DNA of 64,000 nucleotides from Cycas panzhihuaensis (GCA_023213395.1 CM041465.1:245403741-245467740); one strand, 5' to 3'. Shown: positions 20,100 through 30,710, counted from the stretch's first letter. Made by a program: numbers and translations. The notes: generated by a model from the letters alone, not told the origin.

Positions 20100-21413
20100 C
20101 GCCTCCCCCTTTAGGGGCTCCCCGCAATCTGCGGATCCGAGGGTAGGCCCCTCAAGGAATGATTCTTTCAGCGTTTTCTGCGTACCAAGATCAACTTGGG
20201 CAAATCCTTCTCTCTTTGGACTTTTAGCGGGGGTCTACCAACCCGCTTCTCAACACCTACATCCGGCTTCTTTTGAGGCGTCTGTAAGGTTGAGCCAAGT
20301 ATTGCCTGTCCAGAATCCTCTAGGCAAGGCAGATCCGCGTCCCGTCCCCTCTGCAGGCGGCTTGGGCCAACAATCCATGGGATATCCTTCTCCTTTTCCA
20401 TCTCTCTCCATTTGCCTCCAAGGCTTTGGCGAGGCATTTTGAGTCGGCGTATCATCCCCCTTTTGAGGGTGTTCCGAAGCCCCATCCTTTTCGTCCAGGC
20501 CCTTCGGGTCCACAGCGACCTGAGCTGTATGAGTGTCCTCCTCAAGCAACGTGTCCTCATTTGGATCAAAACCTAGGTTATGAAGAGGAGTATCCGCCGC
20601 CTCCAATCGGCCAGGGCAAGCTTGCCCCCCCACTAATCCTTCCTCCTGCTTGTCTGTCTCTGCTGGAGCTTCCTTGGGGGGTTGCACTCCCGGGCACTTC
20701 TGGGGCAAATGTCCTGTGTTTACGCAAGTTGAGCATCTAAAGTGATCCAGCTCGTAAAGTAAAGGTTGAACCCAAGTTTCATCAGGGAGGTCCATCCAGA
20801 TATCGTCTAGTAAAGGCTCGTCTAGCCTCACCAAGGCACAAATTCTGGCGTTAATAAGCCTGCTTCTGTTTTTCGTTGCCGAATCAACTGCTAGGAGGGG
20901 GCCAACCGCCTTCGCGATCCCACTAAAAATCTCCAGGTTCCAATGGTGAAGCGGCAACCCTGGTAGTTGGATCCAGATAGGGGCTTGCTTGATTTTTGGG
21001 GTCGAGGGATCAAAGCCCCTGTGCCATTTCTCCAGGTATAATGCTTTTCTACCAAACATCCATGGTGCCTTGATTAGAATGCTAGCCATATCTTCATATG
21101 AGGCAAATTTAAATAGCACACAGCCCTTGGGCATGGCTATTACCTCAACATTGCTCGATGTTTTCCATTTTGACCTCGTCCAAACCCTAATGGGCTCCAA
21201 ACACAGTTCTGGGCCCGAGAACTGCCAACAAGGCGGTTCTCCCCATTTCTCCGTTTTTTCAGCCAGTGCAAGGGGAATTTTCAGTCTTACTTTGTTATCT
21301 TCGTACACCGGGGTTAAATCAAAGGATACTTCCTCATTAGTTTTCAGGACCTCTTTATAAGTTTTCCCAGGATAAGGCCTTTGGTTCTGCTCAAGTATGT
21401 GATCTTTTTCCAT
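20100..21413 (-). pseudogene. LINE-1 ORF1 (DUF4283-like domain and CCHC knuckle)
   Basis: Minus-strand ORF from ATG 21413 (MEKDHILEQNQRPYPGKTYK), open for 387 codons to 20250. Residues 45-210 hold the DUF4283-like RNA-binding domain (MPKGCVLFKFASYEDMASIL, APWMFGRKALYLEKW, WIQLPGLPLHHW). Residues about 222-240 are the knuckle CSTCVNTGHLPQKC. A proline/acidic tail follows. The last part of the frame differs from LINE-2 because of a frameshift near 20300; the ancestral C-terminus (KPDVGVEKRVGRPPLK) is visible in another frame near 20270-20220. ORF1 packages LINE RNA. Confidence 0.88.
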
Positions 21414-21946
21414 TTTAAAATTATTTAACTAACTAGAGAAAGAACTCCGAACAGCAGTGCAAAAACATACCGGATGATTGCAGCTCCTCAGGGCCAGACC
21501 TCTGTCGTCGTGTGAATCCAGGCCCTGAACTGTCAACCACTCTGAACCCCAGCTCTAGCCTCCTCCCCAAGAGAATAAGGAATTCTTTCTGACCATAACA
21601 GGAGGCCTCCGCGGAGGATGAAAGACGAAGCAATGAGAGGGAAGAGGGCCGCCTCCAACCAACAATAACTCTGTCCCAGAGAGAGGAGCGCCTAATCGCC
21701 ACGCGAAACTGCTCCTTACCCCGCCGCCATAGCTCAAAGAAGGGCAAAGAATAGAGTATTAAGAGCCCGTGGGCTCCAAACCAGCTACGACGTCCAGCTC
21801 CGTCTACATACCTAGGACGCCATGGCGTCCAAGACGCCTGGAGCACCACCTCCGTCCCCACAGCCGAAAACCCTAGACGCTCTGTTCGTCTCCGTTCGCA
21901 GCGTTCACAGCTTTCCAAATGGCTACCTTCCAATTGAGATTGTCTT
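21414..21946 (-). other. LINE-1 5' untranslated region and right target duplicate
   Basis: A moderately GC-rich non-coding leader between ORF1 and the 5' end near 21930, as in LINE-2 39389-39954. The plus-strand right target duplicate CAATTGAGATTGTCTT occupies 21931-21946. Confidence 0.75.
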
Positions 21947-22373
21947 GGTGCTAGAACATGATTCCAGTTTGGAACGTAAAAATAAAATCTAATCATAAAC
22001 ATAATTATCATATGGCAAAATATTTAAAAAGGAAAAAAAAGAGGAGGAAAAAAAATTTTGAAAATAAAAAGGAGAGACAAGAACATATATATATATATAT
22101 ATATATAAAGAAAAAATGATATTATTATTTAAAAAAAGGGGGGGGGGGTGGAATTTTTCAATTAAATGTTCCTTTAAAATACACTGTGTTCCAAAACGAA
22201 TGGTATCGCGAACACATAGAACGGAGGAATGCAAAGTGTTATTTTACACTATACGTTCCTATGAGCATTCCAACAGGAACACACAACAGAATGCACAAAG
22301 ATTAAAAGCGAATACCTAATTCATTTTTTCTAATTTCAACGAGAGCAAGTTCTAGAGTGATCAACACCACCAT
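21947..22373 (+). repeat. GPX-2 AT-rich segment with (TA)n and poly-G tracts
   Basis: It begins with a sequence equivalent to the post-integrase part of GPX-1 (GAACRTGATTCCAGTT-like). It then has A-rich and purine-rich tracts, a (TA)n run at about 22086-22107 and an A7/G10 tract near 22130-22150. Vestiges of the GPX-1 array (TATACGTTCC near 22251) remain. No coding capacity is supported. Confidence 0.6.
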
Positions 22374-23638
22374 GTGCAAGTATTCCAAGCAATTTGGCAA
22401 GGAAGTAAGCATCCAAATTGGCATACGTTCCAAAAGAGGACACACAAAATATACCTCATGTTTTTTGTACCAACAATCCCTAGTTTTTTGCATTTCATCT
22501 TGTTAGTGTTAGACATTGCTTGCTACCTATTCCATTGTGTCTGGCATGAGGATCATAGGGTGCTAGGAAATTATCTATTGAAATTAAGGGCCAAATTAGA
22601 CGGATTGCTAGCATGTTTCAGGGCCAAAGCTCAACAAGGAGGTTGGAGAGAATATATTCATTTGGCTCCACTATATTGGGACTCAAAATTAATGGAACAA
22701 ATATTGCTAGAACTTAAAAAGAATATAGGGTGCATCCATCTAGACAGTGATATTATGCATTCACTCATACGATTTTCCAAGGAGGGGGATGTTCCAACTG
22801 CTACCAAATGTTCAGAGGTTGATTGGAAGATTTGGGTTCACAAAATGTGTAAATAACATACGCAAATGTTTTCCAGTGGTATTCAAATTGTAGACATTAG
22901 GGATGTGAGGCTACAATGGGTGACAAAAGTGATGGTTATCGGATTCTTATCTAAATAGAAGTATGCATACATTTTAGGGGGAATGATGCCTATGTTGCCA
23001 CAATCGTGTGATGGAGTTCAATTAAATTGGTTTGAATTTTCGGTAGCAAATATGAAGCAACAAATTGTGGAAATAGATATTCATCCCTTTCGACATCCTT
23101 CGTTGCTTTGGGTCATCCTTTTGCATGAGTGCCCGTGAGCACAACCACCATAACAACTCATTCAACAAGATGATCCATTGATAAAATTGGGTGGCAGCAC
23201 TTCTAGAAAATATTCAAGATATGGATATAAAAAGAAAAGCGAAAAAAGATATGACAAAGGTACTTAAATGGCTATAGCAAGCACCAAGTAGCTCTATTCA
23301 TCATTGCTCTAAACAGCTGGTGAAAAAGAGTACCTCTGGACATGTGAGGTAGTGGAGGAGGAAGAAATAGAATTGTAGCCCTCATGGGCACTGGTAGAGG
23401 AAGAATTTCCTCTCATCGCAAAATTGGGAGAAACACCCTCTCAACAACAATTTTCTATGGAAGGGAAGAACCGACAAATCATTCATATGGTGAGGCAAGT
23501 TACAAAGCAGAGATTGTTGCTTTAAAAGAAAAATTGAAAGAGAAAGATGCTATCATCACCACCCTCGCACAAATTAATGAGAACATATTAAAGTCCAATG
23601 AAGCTACGAGAGATCTAGGGCAACAGGAGCAACCTTGA
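22374..23638 (+). pseudogene. GPX-2 ORF-X: downstream accessory coding region
   Basis: Homologous to GPX-1 ORF-X. GGWREYIHLAPLYWDSKLME (about 22641-22700) aligns with RRWKDYIFCNPMYYDPELMD. KCSEVDWKIWVHKMC aligns with KRSEVDWEMWMRELC. YAYILGGMMPMLPQSCDG, NWFEFSVANMKQQIVEI and PFRHPSLLWVILLHECP (about 22970-23135) align with the matching segments of GPX-1. The C-terminal helix (SYKAEIVALKEKLKEKDAII... INENIL, about 23496-23592) closes it at TGA near 23638. N-terminal to this, 22374-22640 is open and hydrophobic/basic (FLHFILLVLDIACYLFHCVW), possibly a membrane segment. Stops are present at several sites. Confidence 0.62.
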
Positions 23639-23715
23639 TTTTGAGTGGGAGGGAGAAACAAAAAACCAAAATTTTGAGCAAAGATGCTAAACCATTTTTG
23701 TCGACTCGGGGTAGA
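23639..23715 (+). promoter_or_regulatory. GPX-2 purine tract and LTR-proximal GGGGTAGA
   Basis: Purine tract GAGTGGGAGGGAGAAA at about 23642-23657, then GGGGTAGA at 23708-23715 touching the LTR. The layout is the same as in GPX-1. Confidence 0.55.
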
Positions 23716-24565
23716 TGTTGGGGTAAAATATGGTTCTTGTGCACCTTGGACAATGGAAAACTAGCAAAATATGTCTAACATAACCTGATGAGTGCTGGAA
23801 CACATTAAATTTGGGTCATACGAAAGGATGCATAACAAAATCCAAAGGAAATTGCCAAAAAAGAGCTCTTGGGAAACGCTTGATAGGGTATATTCTATAA
23901 TGGAATGCAACATAGACTGGAACGTACACGAAACACATCTCGAGGAATGTATAGAACATATAGGCCAATCATAAAGATACATTTCAAGATCGTTGGTGTC
24001 ATCAATGGACATGCGTTCATACAATCGTATGGTCAAAGACTTTTATTAAGAGGCGTAATTAATGAATTATTGTGAAAAAGTGTATTTTGTTATGGAAAGG
24101 AACAATTGTGACCATAAATCACAACCATTCCACAAAAGACATGCATTTGGGTATTTATTGGTCATGTTCTCCACCATTTTGGTGTGAGAGTCGAGTTATT
24201 TGATATTATGGCATGCTCTCAAGTGTGAGAACCGAGCTAGTTGATCTAGTGTTATGTTTTCTAGGTAGATATGTGGAAATGTTCTCCAATGATATAAAAG
24301 CTATTGTACAGTGGTACTGCTTAATGAATCAAGAGTTATGTGGAAATTGTGTATCATGGTCAAGATTATGATTGATGTATGTTGTTCTAATTGATGTTAT
24401 GATAATGTTGTGGTGATATTGTTATATTTTATTGATGGATTTATGAGTGCATACGATGCATGTGTGCTGTGTTATGAGACCAACATGTTGGCTAAACCCT
24501 AAGTAAACTATTGGAAGTGGCCCTTGACAAGTGCACTTTCTAAGGGGCAGAAAGCTAGGTCAACA
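23716..24565 (+). repeat. GPX-2 3' LTR
   Basis: 850 bp, starting TGTTGGGGTAAAATATGG and ending GGTCAACA at 24565. Its right end shares CCTTGACAAGTGCACT with the GPX-1 LTRs. No 5' partner is present, so boundaries rest on the family alignment. Confidence 0.78.
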
Positions 24566-24982
24566 CTTTCCTCCTTTTCATTAAGTGCCTTGCATGCCCT
24601 TTCTTCTTTCAATTCTCTAATCTCATTACGCAACTTTCTTGACATATTATCTTGTCCCTAGATTTCTTATGTATCTATTTGTTTTTAAATTTTAATGCTA
24701 GCTTCTTTGCTTGGCATGGCTTTCAATTGGGTGTTGCTTCAAGCTATCTCGTAGCTTTAATGTTAACCTGTCTACAAAATAGCTCTACATGAGCTAATCT
24801 GATGCTTTCTCACCATTTGTTATGTCACAAGCAAGAATTGCCATTCTACTTGTGAATTCCAAAAATGACTCTGCTAATCGTTGTCTAGCATGTCATAGTG
24901 CTTAGATAATTGCTTGACTACTTTGTAGATTCTAGAACCTTTCTTGAAAGTTTTCTACAACTTCTACCTGTGATAGGGGGTT
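24566..24982 (-). pseudogene. GPX-5 gag fragment (central part)
   Basis: Minus strand, frame-broken. A helical region (NEIRELKEERACKAL, about 24645-24590) and a gag core piece with ILACDITNG and SYFVDRL (about 24840-24770) correspond to the MIIARN...KNYFVNGL part of GPX-4 and to RLKIRNN of GPX-1. It is bounded on the left by the GPX-2 LTR and interrupted on the right by a solo LTR. Confidence 0.68.
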
Positions 24983-25351
24983 TGTTAGAAATAATGCACA
25001 TTCCATTTCATTTCATTTAAGTTCATTTTAGGTTCATTAGAATAAGTTCTCACATGGAATATTCTATACAAGAATATTCTAGTGAGAGAAGATTCCTAGT
25101 CAAAGTTCTAGAAGTCAAAGATGCTCAACTATTAATGAGTTAGTTTGAGCACACCAAAAATCATGGAGTTTGTTGAACCAACTCCTATGTTTAGACATAG
25201 TGTAAACTTATAAATATGCACTTGTATCATTCATATTTTCTTAATGAGATTTTTGGAGAGTTTGGTCTTGTTGACGTATCATCATTTCTTGCTTCTTGCA
25301 TGTGCTTTTATGTTGTAAGATCAGCTTTTATCCTCTCATTCTTACAGGGTT
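24978..25351. mobile_element. Solo LTR (364 bp) with target duplication GGGTT
   Basis: 24983-25346 starts TGTTAGAAATAATGCACATT and ends ATTCTTACA. It is flanked by GGGTT at 24978-24982 and 25347-25351. The host (GPX-5 gag) resumes on both sides, and there is no internal element sequence, so this is a solo LTR left by recombination between two LTRs. The opening resembles copia LTRs in the window (TGTTGGAATATTAGTAATGC of Co-5), suggesting a copia origin. Orientation cannot be fixed. Confidence 0.85.
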
Positions 25352-25783
25352 GACACCTAATTCCTCATATCAATCCAGTGGGACTCGAATGAGTGTATAT
25401 GAGAATCTTGCCTTAATATAATTATCATATGGGATTCTTTTTGAAAAAAACTGCTATCATGTTTTGAAACAATTATATATATTCTGTTGCATCAATGACA
25501 CCATCAAATTTGAGATGATTCAAGGCATTGTCATTTTGATAGATTGTTGCTAGATTTGCCATTTTGGGTGATGTCATTGACACTTGTGTATTCATGCCCT
25601 ACATATTATCTAGAGGCCTATTATTTGTGGATGCATTCTCTTCCAATAATGGCTCTAATTCAAATATATTGTGGTGTCTACATTAGGTATTTACACAACT
25701 AGGGGTGTTGCTATCAAAAATGTATTATCACGTTGCTCTAGTGGTGTATCAAGAAATTTCTTGATGAAATTCTTCTCCCAATG
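25352..25783 (-). pseudogene. GPX-5 gag N-terminal half
   Basis: Minus strand. KNFIKKFLDTPLEQRDNTFL (about 25770-25710) parallels NKLTRQLFEDSADRGSDQSYI of GPX-3. MTSPKMANLATIYQ (about 25580-25540) parallels QSPKMDDYRDFGKLI. ATEYI.LFQNMIAVFF (about 25495-25450) parallels AAEHAYLFQNLIDVKK. Stops are scattered. It is separated from the central part by the solo LTR. Confidence 0.7.
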
Positions 25784-26062
25784 TAATAGTCGTGAATACA
25801 CTGCATATGAACACACCTCCCAAGATGGCATCATCAACAAGTTATTGCAATTAGAGTACTGTTAATCACTTCACATTTGATCTAACAACCAATGTTGTTG
25901 AGCATCTATATCTCTTTAATAATATGATTGAGGCGAGCAAAAGTAAAGATGAGGAAGATGTAAAGGGAAGATTTGTGTGTAGTCTAAGGGGAGTACACAC
26001 AAATCCATAACCCACTAACACAATAGTTGTGAATACAATGCATATGAACACACCTCCCAATT
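25784..26062 (+). repeat. Direct 40-bp repeats around an inverted gag fragment
   Basis: AATAGTCGTGAATACACTGC and the next 20 bases (25784-25823) recur with few changes at 26023-26062. Between them the plus strand reads a gag piece (NVVEHLYLFNNMIEASKSKD and VKGRFVCSLRGV, about 25889-26000), opposite to the surrounding minus-strand gag. The gag of GPX-5 reads through if this block and one repeat are removed. It looks like a captured inverted fragment. Confidence 0.65.
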
Positions 26063-26344
26063 AATGGGTACTTCAGCCCTTGTATTGTTTCCTCACTTTT
26101 CTTAAATAAGGGGTTACTTCTTGGTGTCTTTGTAGCATTTCTTCATTTTGGTCGACTTCTTCTTAAGTCTAACTGACTTGTTTTCTCTAAAATTTGGCCA
26201 ACCTCCTTTATAGAAGCTGACTTTTATCTTTAGCCCTCCTTTCACCTATATTTAGGGCATCTTGCCCCCATTGGGAAATCATCAATTGGAAGATATCTAG
26301 TTTGTTGTTTTTTGGCCCTGGTTGGGATCCTACTATGGGAAAAA
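26063..26344 (-). pseudogene. GPX-5 gag N-terminus (basic) and leader
   Basis: The minus strand at about 26200-26080 gives a Lys/Arg-rich stretch (FRENKSVRLKKKSTKMKK) comparable to the basic start of GPX-3 gag (TSRQRALRWSKESKLRRAKR). Beyond about 26210 no family sequence is recognised and no LTR boundary could be set. Confidence 0.5.
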
Positions 26345-26516
26345 ACCTCGCCTTAAAGAGGGGGCTTTTTGCGCTATTCCATAATTGTAACATTTTGACT
26401 CTTTTATGAATAATACTCATATAGAAGAAAACTTCACCTTGAAGAGGGGACTTTTTGGACTCTTCCATAATTGTAAGATTTTGACTCTCTTATGAATAAT
26501 ATTGAGCTACCTTGGG
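26345..26516. repeat. Two-copy tandem repeat, 86-bp period
   Basis: ACCTCGCCTT at 26345 and ACTTCACCTT at 26431 begin two similar units, each with GGACTTTTTGG-like and CCATAATTGTAA.ATTTTGACT segments and ending ATGAATAAT. Confidence 0.8.
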
Positions 26517-27299
26517 ATATGGGGTTTTATCAGGATAGGTTGTTTACATGATCTGTATTTTCAGTGAATGTTTGATATTCGTTATTCATTTTAGAATCGT
26601 CATAATATTACATGATATATTTGGATTTGCTCTACAAAATAGCACATAATCTGTGTGTTTTAGTCAATTGGTTGTAAATCTCCTTTGGGATTCCCATAAG
26701 TGGTATTGAAGCCTCGTTATTGAGGCCATTTAATTCTGAAAGTCAAGATTTTTAGTAGTCAAATGTTCTTTTCAGCAAAACAGAAATTTGAAATTCTTAA
26801 TCAAAATCATAATTCTTCAATCAGAATTCGTTTTTACACTTAACAATTTTAAAATTTCCAAAGTTTTGCATTTAGAAAATCAGAAAATAACTAGTCAAAA
26901 GTCAGAAATTATTGGATATATATGTATATATATATATATATATTCTAGCAAGCAATATGCTATAAACAATAGTTCAATAGCAAATATCATAAGTAAGTTA
27001 GCACAAAAAGGTTCAAAATATTTTTCCCCAGAATGGAAATAAGATATGGGAAGACACTTGTAGCGGGCAAGTTGGTGGACTACCCTTTAGTAATAGTAGA
27101 AGACATTGCTTGAAGAGTGGATGCTTTAAACTATAAAATGGTCAATAGGCACAACAAAATAGAGAATGAAGTAGGAGTTCAACTTGACCTAATGGGGGTA
27201 AAATCAAAAATTCAGAATGAACAGTTTAGAAGAAAATTTGATGTTATGTATAGGGCCATACAAGGATTATAAAGGCTTAAATCCGATGATAATAAGGAC
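26517..27299. other. Unassigned AT-rich sequence, possible old LTR and primer site
   Basis: No gene seen. TGGTATTGAAGC at 26701-26712 matches 9 of 12 bases of the initiator tRNA-Met primer site and follows TTCCCATAAG, so 26517-26696 may be the end of an old LTR. A (TA)n run lies at about 26918-26942. Plus-strand open pieces at 27000-27290 have no recognisable domain. Confidence 0.4.
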
Positions 27300-27642
27300 T
27301 GTTAAGAAACATGAATGAATACATACATGTTTACATCCACAAAATCTTTTATCGTACACAACTAGCAAACAAGATAAACATAGAAAATAGTTGGATGGTA
27401 AACACATGATTTACATGGAAAACCCTTTTGGGAAAAAACCCACCATAAAGATCTATTGATCACATTGATTACCACCTGATTGATTTTAATATACAGGGCT
27501 CAAAGATATTTATATCCTTCCAAGAGGTGTTAACCGACGAGGGTTGCGACTTTGCATAACTCACACCATTTCGTTATTTACATTAGTTAAACTACCATAT
27601 AAACATTTACAAGTGGCTTAATAAACAACTGCCATGCTAACA
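27300..27642 (-). repeat. Co-1 3' LTR (Ty1/copia)
   Basis: In element orientation it starts TGTTAGCATGGCAG (27642) and ends TTTCTTAACA (27300); 343 bp. The purine tract (minus TTAAGGGGGGA, 27643-27653) touches its start, which fixes the inner edge. The base run before it is AGGAC (27295-27299). The partner LTR was not found at the other end. Confidence 0.85.
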
Positions 27643-27654
27643 TCCCCCCTTAAT

Positions 27655-28889
27655 GTGAATGTGGGGAACCTGCAACTTGCAACAGTTGTGTTATTATGAA
27701 GGTTGGGTCTATCTTGCTTTTTTATCCTTGTTGATAAAGAAGCAGGATAGTCGTTCCAGTAGGTTCTTCACATGTTGTGTCTGCAACAACATGATCTAAT
27801 CTTCCATTTGCTTAACTTGAATGTCCAAGAAGTAGTGAAGCCCCTTGAGGTCTGTCATATCAAACGTAGCTCCCAAATTGGACATGACCCCTACAATAGT
27901 CTTATTACAGTTGCCATTGACGAGTAAATCATCGACATACAACACAATAATTACTATTGAGATCTTGCTCCTTTTCACATACAGATTCGAGTCTAGATCT
28001 GAAACAACAAATCGTTCTTCCTTCAACTTGGCATCAATCTTCTCACACCAAGCATAGGGTGCTTGTTTCAGGCCATAGAGTGATTTCTTCAATCGGCACA
28101 CAAGATGCTCCCGACCTTTCTTAATGAATCCCAGAGGTTGTGACATGTAATTCTTCTCCTTTAGATCTCCATTAAGAAATGTAAATTTAATGTCCATTTG
28201 GTGTAACTTCGAACCATATGCAGCTACCAAGGAAATGATCAAATGAACCATTGTTATCTTGGAGGCTGGTGCAAATGTCTCCTCATAATCAATTCCTTCC
28301 TTTTGCTTAAACCCTTGAGCGACAAGCCTGGCCTTATATTTGTCCACCTCTCCATTGGAGCAGAACTTAGTCGTGTAGACACACTGGCATCCAACAAGGT
28401 TCTTCTTCGGAGGGAGCGAAACCAAATCCCATGTGTCATTCTTCATGAGTGAACCATACTCCTCTTCCATTGCAGCTCTCAATCATGGATTGTCCTTCGC
28501 TTCATCATATGAAACATGATCATTGGAGTTGTTGGTGTCTACCAGCAGAGTCCGATTGGTATGCTGACTTCTTGTTCTCTTGTCATCAACAAGGGTATGC
28601 ATCACCACTTCGAAATCCTTTATTGTCTTTCTTGCCTATAACAATATCGAAGGACTTGGTGTTGTAGGTACTTTTTCATGTGATGACTCCTCACTAATAC
28701 TCTCTCCATTCGGTCTAGCTTCCTCTTGAATTCTAACGACTGGTTCATTGTCCTCTTTAGGTAATGAATCCATAAATGGAAGTAGTGGGGGGTAAAAAGG
28801 CTCTTCTGATGACTTCTTAGCATGATACATTGATGACTCATCAAATTTAACATCTAGACTAATCACAATTCGTTTTCCCTGCTGATCCC
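27655..28889 (-). pseudogene. Co-1 reverse transcriptase, RNase H deleted
   Basis: Minus strand. The linker (about 28880-28500) leads into a 228-codon open frame at 28482-27796: MEEEYGSLMKNDTWDLV, KYKARLVAQGFKQKEGIDYE, LHQMDIKFTFLNGDL, CRLKKSLYGLKQAPYAW, IIVLYVDDLLVNGN (catalytic YVDD), DLKGLHYFLDIQV. In a full copia element RNase H would follow for about 200 codons. Here only a short stretch (LQTQHVKNLLERL) lies between this point and the purine tract, so RNase H is gone. The frame is otherwise well preserved. The right edge is the GPX-3 insertion (duplicate ATCCC at 28885-28889). Confidence 0.9.
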
Positions 28890-29762
28890 TGTTGACTTTG
28901 GTTTCCCACTGCACTTATGGGAAGGGTACACTTGTCAAGATAGCACAGGTAGTCTAGTCTAGGATACAATCAACATATTCATCTACATAGATCACACAGA
29001 TTTATTCACAATTCCACATAATCATGTTACAGTTTACACACAACAATGCAGTAATCAACACATATTCAGCATCCAATCTTCATAAGACACATAAAACCAA
29101 CATTTTCACATAACTCTTCTTTCATTAAGCAATAAGTCTTTGTACACAAGGTGTTGGAATGCATTCACTGCGCATTCCAGTCACATACACTGCTATTGTC
29201 ACATGCGTACCCGGAAGGTACACAACATTATACACTGCTTCAGGCTGTTGTCATACGTATTGGCTGCCGTACCATTGAGTGTTTGAATACTTAGCTCTCA
29301 CCCTCAAGAGTATACCATAGGATTGAACCACTCAGCTCTTACACTGGAACGGTCCTTGTGGAGTCCCTTAAATGTGCCTTCTTTGTGCCTTTTGGTTGAA
29401 GGGTTATGACTCCCTGTCATAACCGTACCTTTTCAGTCCTAAGCGTACCTCTTTGTTAACCATTAGTTAACCTTCTTAATTGCTGTCTCTAACCATCCGT
29501 ACGTCCGGATGTACGTCTAACGTCATCCTAGGTATCCATCTGTCCGGCTCTGTCGTGCGTACCTTTTCTGTTTGCTTGTGTGTCGGAGGTATGTATATTG
29601 TGTTGCGTACCTTTTCGTGCACGCATCCTCTGCACGAATGCTATTTTTCCCACTTTTCTGCCTCATGCGTACCTCCATACGGTCCGTAGCTGCATTCCTC
29701 TGGTCAATACAAGCCTGTATTCCATCTTCCTCAAAGTCCATGTGTCAAAATATGTCCCAACA
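28890..29762 (-). repeat. GPX-3 3' LTR
   Basis: 873 bp, paired with 40949-41826. It carries GCGTACC/GGTACGC motifs like the GPX-1 LTRs (for example near 29210, 29560 and 29605) and CCGTACGTCCGGATGTACGT near 29496. It is adjacent to TCTATCCC (minus GGGATAGA) at 29763-29770. Confidence 0.93.
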
Positions 29763-30404
29763 TCTATCCCGGTTCAACATGATTGGGTTGAGCATCCTTG
29801 CTCGACAAAAAATTTCAAAATTTGGGGTATTCCTCCCCCTCTGTTCTAAGGCTGCTCTTGTTGGCTTTGCTCTGCTGTTGGGTCTCGTGCGGCTAAAATT
29901 TCCTCATTGATTTGAGTGAGGGTTGCTATTATAACATCTTTCTCTTTGATTTTTTCTTGAAGGTCAGTTTTTTCTCCCTTATATTCCTCTCCTTGATCAA
30001 ACAAATTGTTTCTTGTGTTTTTCCTTCCGTTTGGGTTGGCTGTGATGATGTCCCCCATATTTCCATTGCAGGGAAAAACTTCGTCTATTCCTCAAGGGAG
30101 AGTTCTGTTTCAACTTCTTCCTCAGGTTTTCCCTCATCTCGTCTCCTCTTAGCACTTCTTCGTATCGCTTGTTTGGTACGGTGTGGAATAGGAGTTCCTT
30201 TTTTGGTATGTATAGTGTATTTGATATGTACATACACAGACTATTTGATTTTTTTTTTTATGCCTTTGTTTTATTTTCCCTTGATTTTTCATATGATAAT
30301 ATATCTTTTCTCCATGCTTTACCATATTGCTTATTTGTATGATATGAGTTACGGTTGTTTTTCTGTTTTTTAATTTTTTTGTATTTTATGTTACATACCG
30401 AATT
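29763..30404 (-). pseudogene. GPX-3 shortened ORF-X end and 3' untranslated region
   Basis: Minus strand. The helix at 30058-29846 (EKTDLQEKIKEKDVIIATLTQINEEIL) matches the C-terminal helix of ORF-X in GPX-1 and GPX-2. Upstream, 30233-29997 is basic (NKRYEEVLRGDEMRENLRKK). The central conserved ORF-X blocks (PFRHPSLL, NW.EF...NM.QQ) are absent, so an internal deletion removed most of ORF-X. A purine tract (minus AGAGGGGGAGGAATA, about 29829-29843) and GGGATAGA (29763-29770) lead into the LTR. Confidence 0.65.
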
Positions 30405-30710
30405 GAATCACGTTCCGGTATCAAGGCAATTCGATTTTGCCTCAACTTCATGCAACACGTTATAGTACAACCAACTGATTCGGCTGGTAAGTTGCTCCAC
30501 CCTAGTTGATATAGGGTTTCAATTTACTACCCTTGACCATTTCAGGCAGTAACTGGCCTGATAATTTCTTCAATTGGATAGTGCCATTCTGGTACACCTT
30601 CTCAATCATATATGGGCCTTTCCAATGCATCTTCAATTCTCCCTGGGTTGTTTGGGATTTGTTGTCGAATTGCCATACTCGATCACACTTTTGGAAATAC
30701 GATGTCTTGT
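30405..30710 (-). pseudogene. GPX-3 integrase C-terminal tail
   Basis: Minus strand, about 30700-30505. It is near-identical in layout to GPX-1 6060-6238: a WQFDNKSQTTQGELKMHWKG-like stretch, then IEKVYQNGTIQLKKLSGQLL, ending at a stop near 30505 (plus CTAGTTGATATAGGG). A frameshift separates it from the linker ORF. Confidence 0.8.

Larger units (their letters stand above)
15802..21930 (-). mobile_element. LINE-1: plant L1-type non-LTR retrotransposon, near full length
   Basis: A minus-strand LINE of about 6.1 kb. It has a 16-bp target duplication (CAATTGAGATTGTCTT), a short A tail seen as T run at 15801-15807, ORF1 with a DUF4283-like domain and a CCHC knuckle, and ORF2 with endonuclease, RT, zf-RVT and RNase H. 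It is inserted in GPX-2. ORF2 is broken in many places. It is clearly related to LINE-2 at 33669-39954, with the same domain order and closely similar proteins. Confidence 0.93.
14930..24565 (+). mobile_element. GPX-2: plus-strand GPX element, 5' truncated, carrying LINE-1
   Basis: Plus-strand relic starting within the linker (about 14930) and running through an integrase tail (to 15720), a LINE insertion, ORF-X (to 23638) and a 3' LTR (23716-24565). Gag, protease and the 5' LTR are absent. The 5' junction abuts GPX-4 in opposite orientation and the 3' LTR abuts GPX-5, so rearrangement after insertion is likely. The sequence flanking LINE-1 on both sides matches the segment after the integrase tail of GPX-1 (6240-6350), showing that both parts belong to one element. 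Confidence 0.78.

Noticed and set aside
21433-22011. Minus-strand ORF of 192 codons right of LINE-1 ORF1
   Set aside because: It covers the LINE-1 5' untranslated region and crosses into GPX-2, so it is a chance opening across an insertion junction.
22086-22150. (TA)n and poly-G tract as a functional element
   Set aside because: Simple-sequence tracts of this kind are common in AT-rich plant DNA; no conservation in GPX-1.
26701-26712. A confident copia 5' LTR ending near 26696
   Set aside because: The primer-site match is only 9 of 12 and no partner LTR, purine tract or copia coding sequence follows; kept as a weak possibility in the feature list.
29912-30373. Plus-strand hydrophobic ORF that looks like a membrane protein
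   Set aside because: Antisense of the GPX-3 3' region and an A-rich tract; hydrophobicity comes from reading T-rich sequence. Not conserved in other copies.
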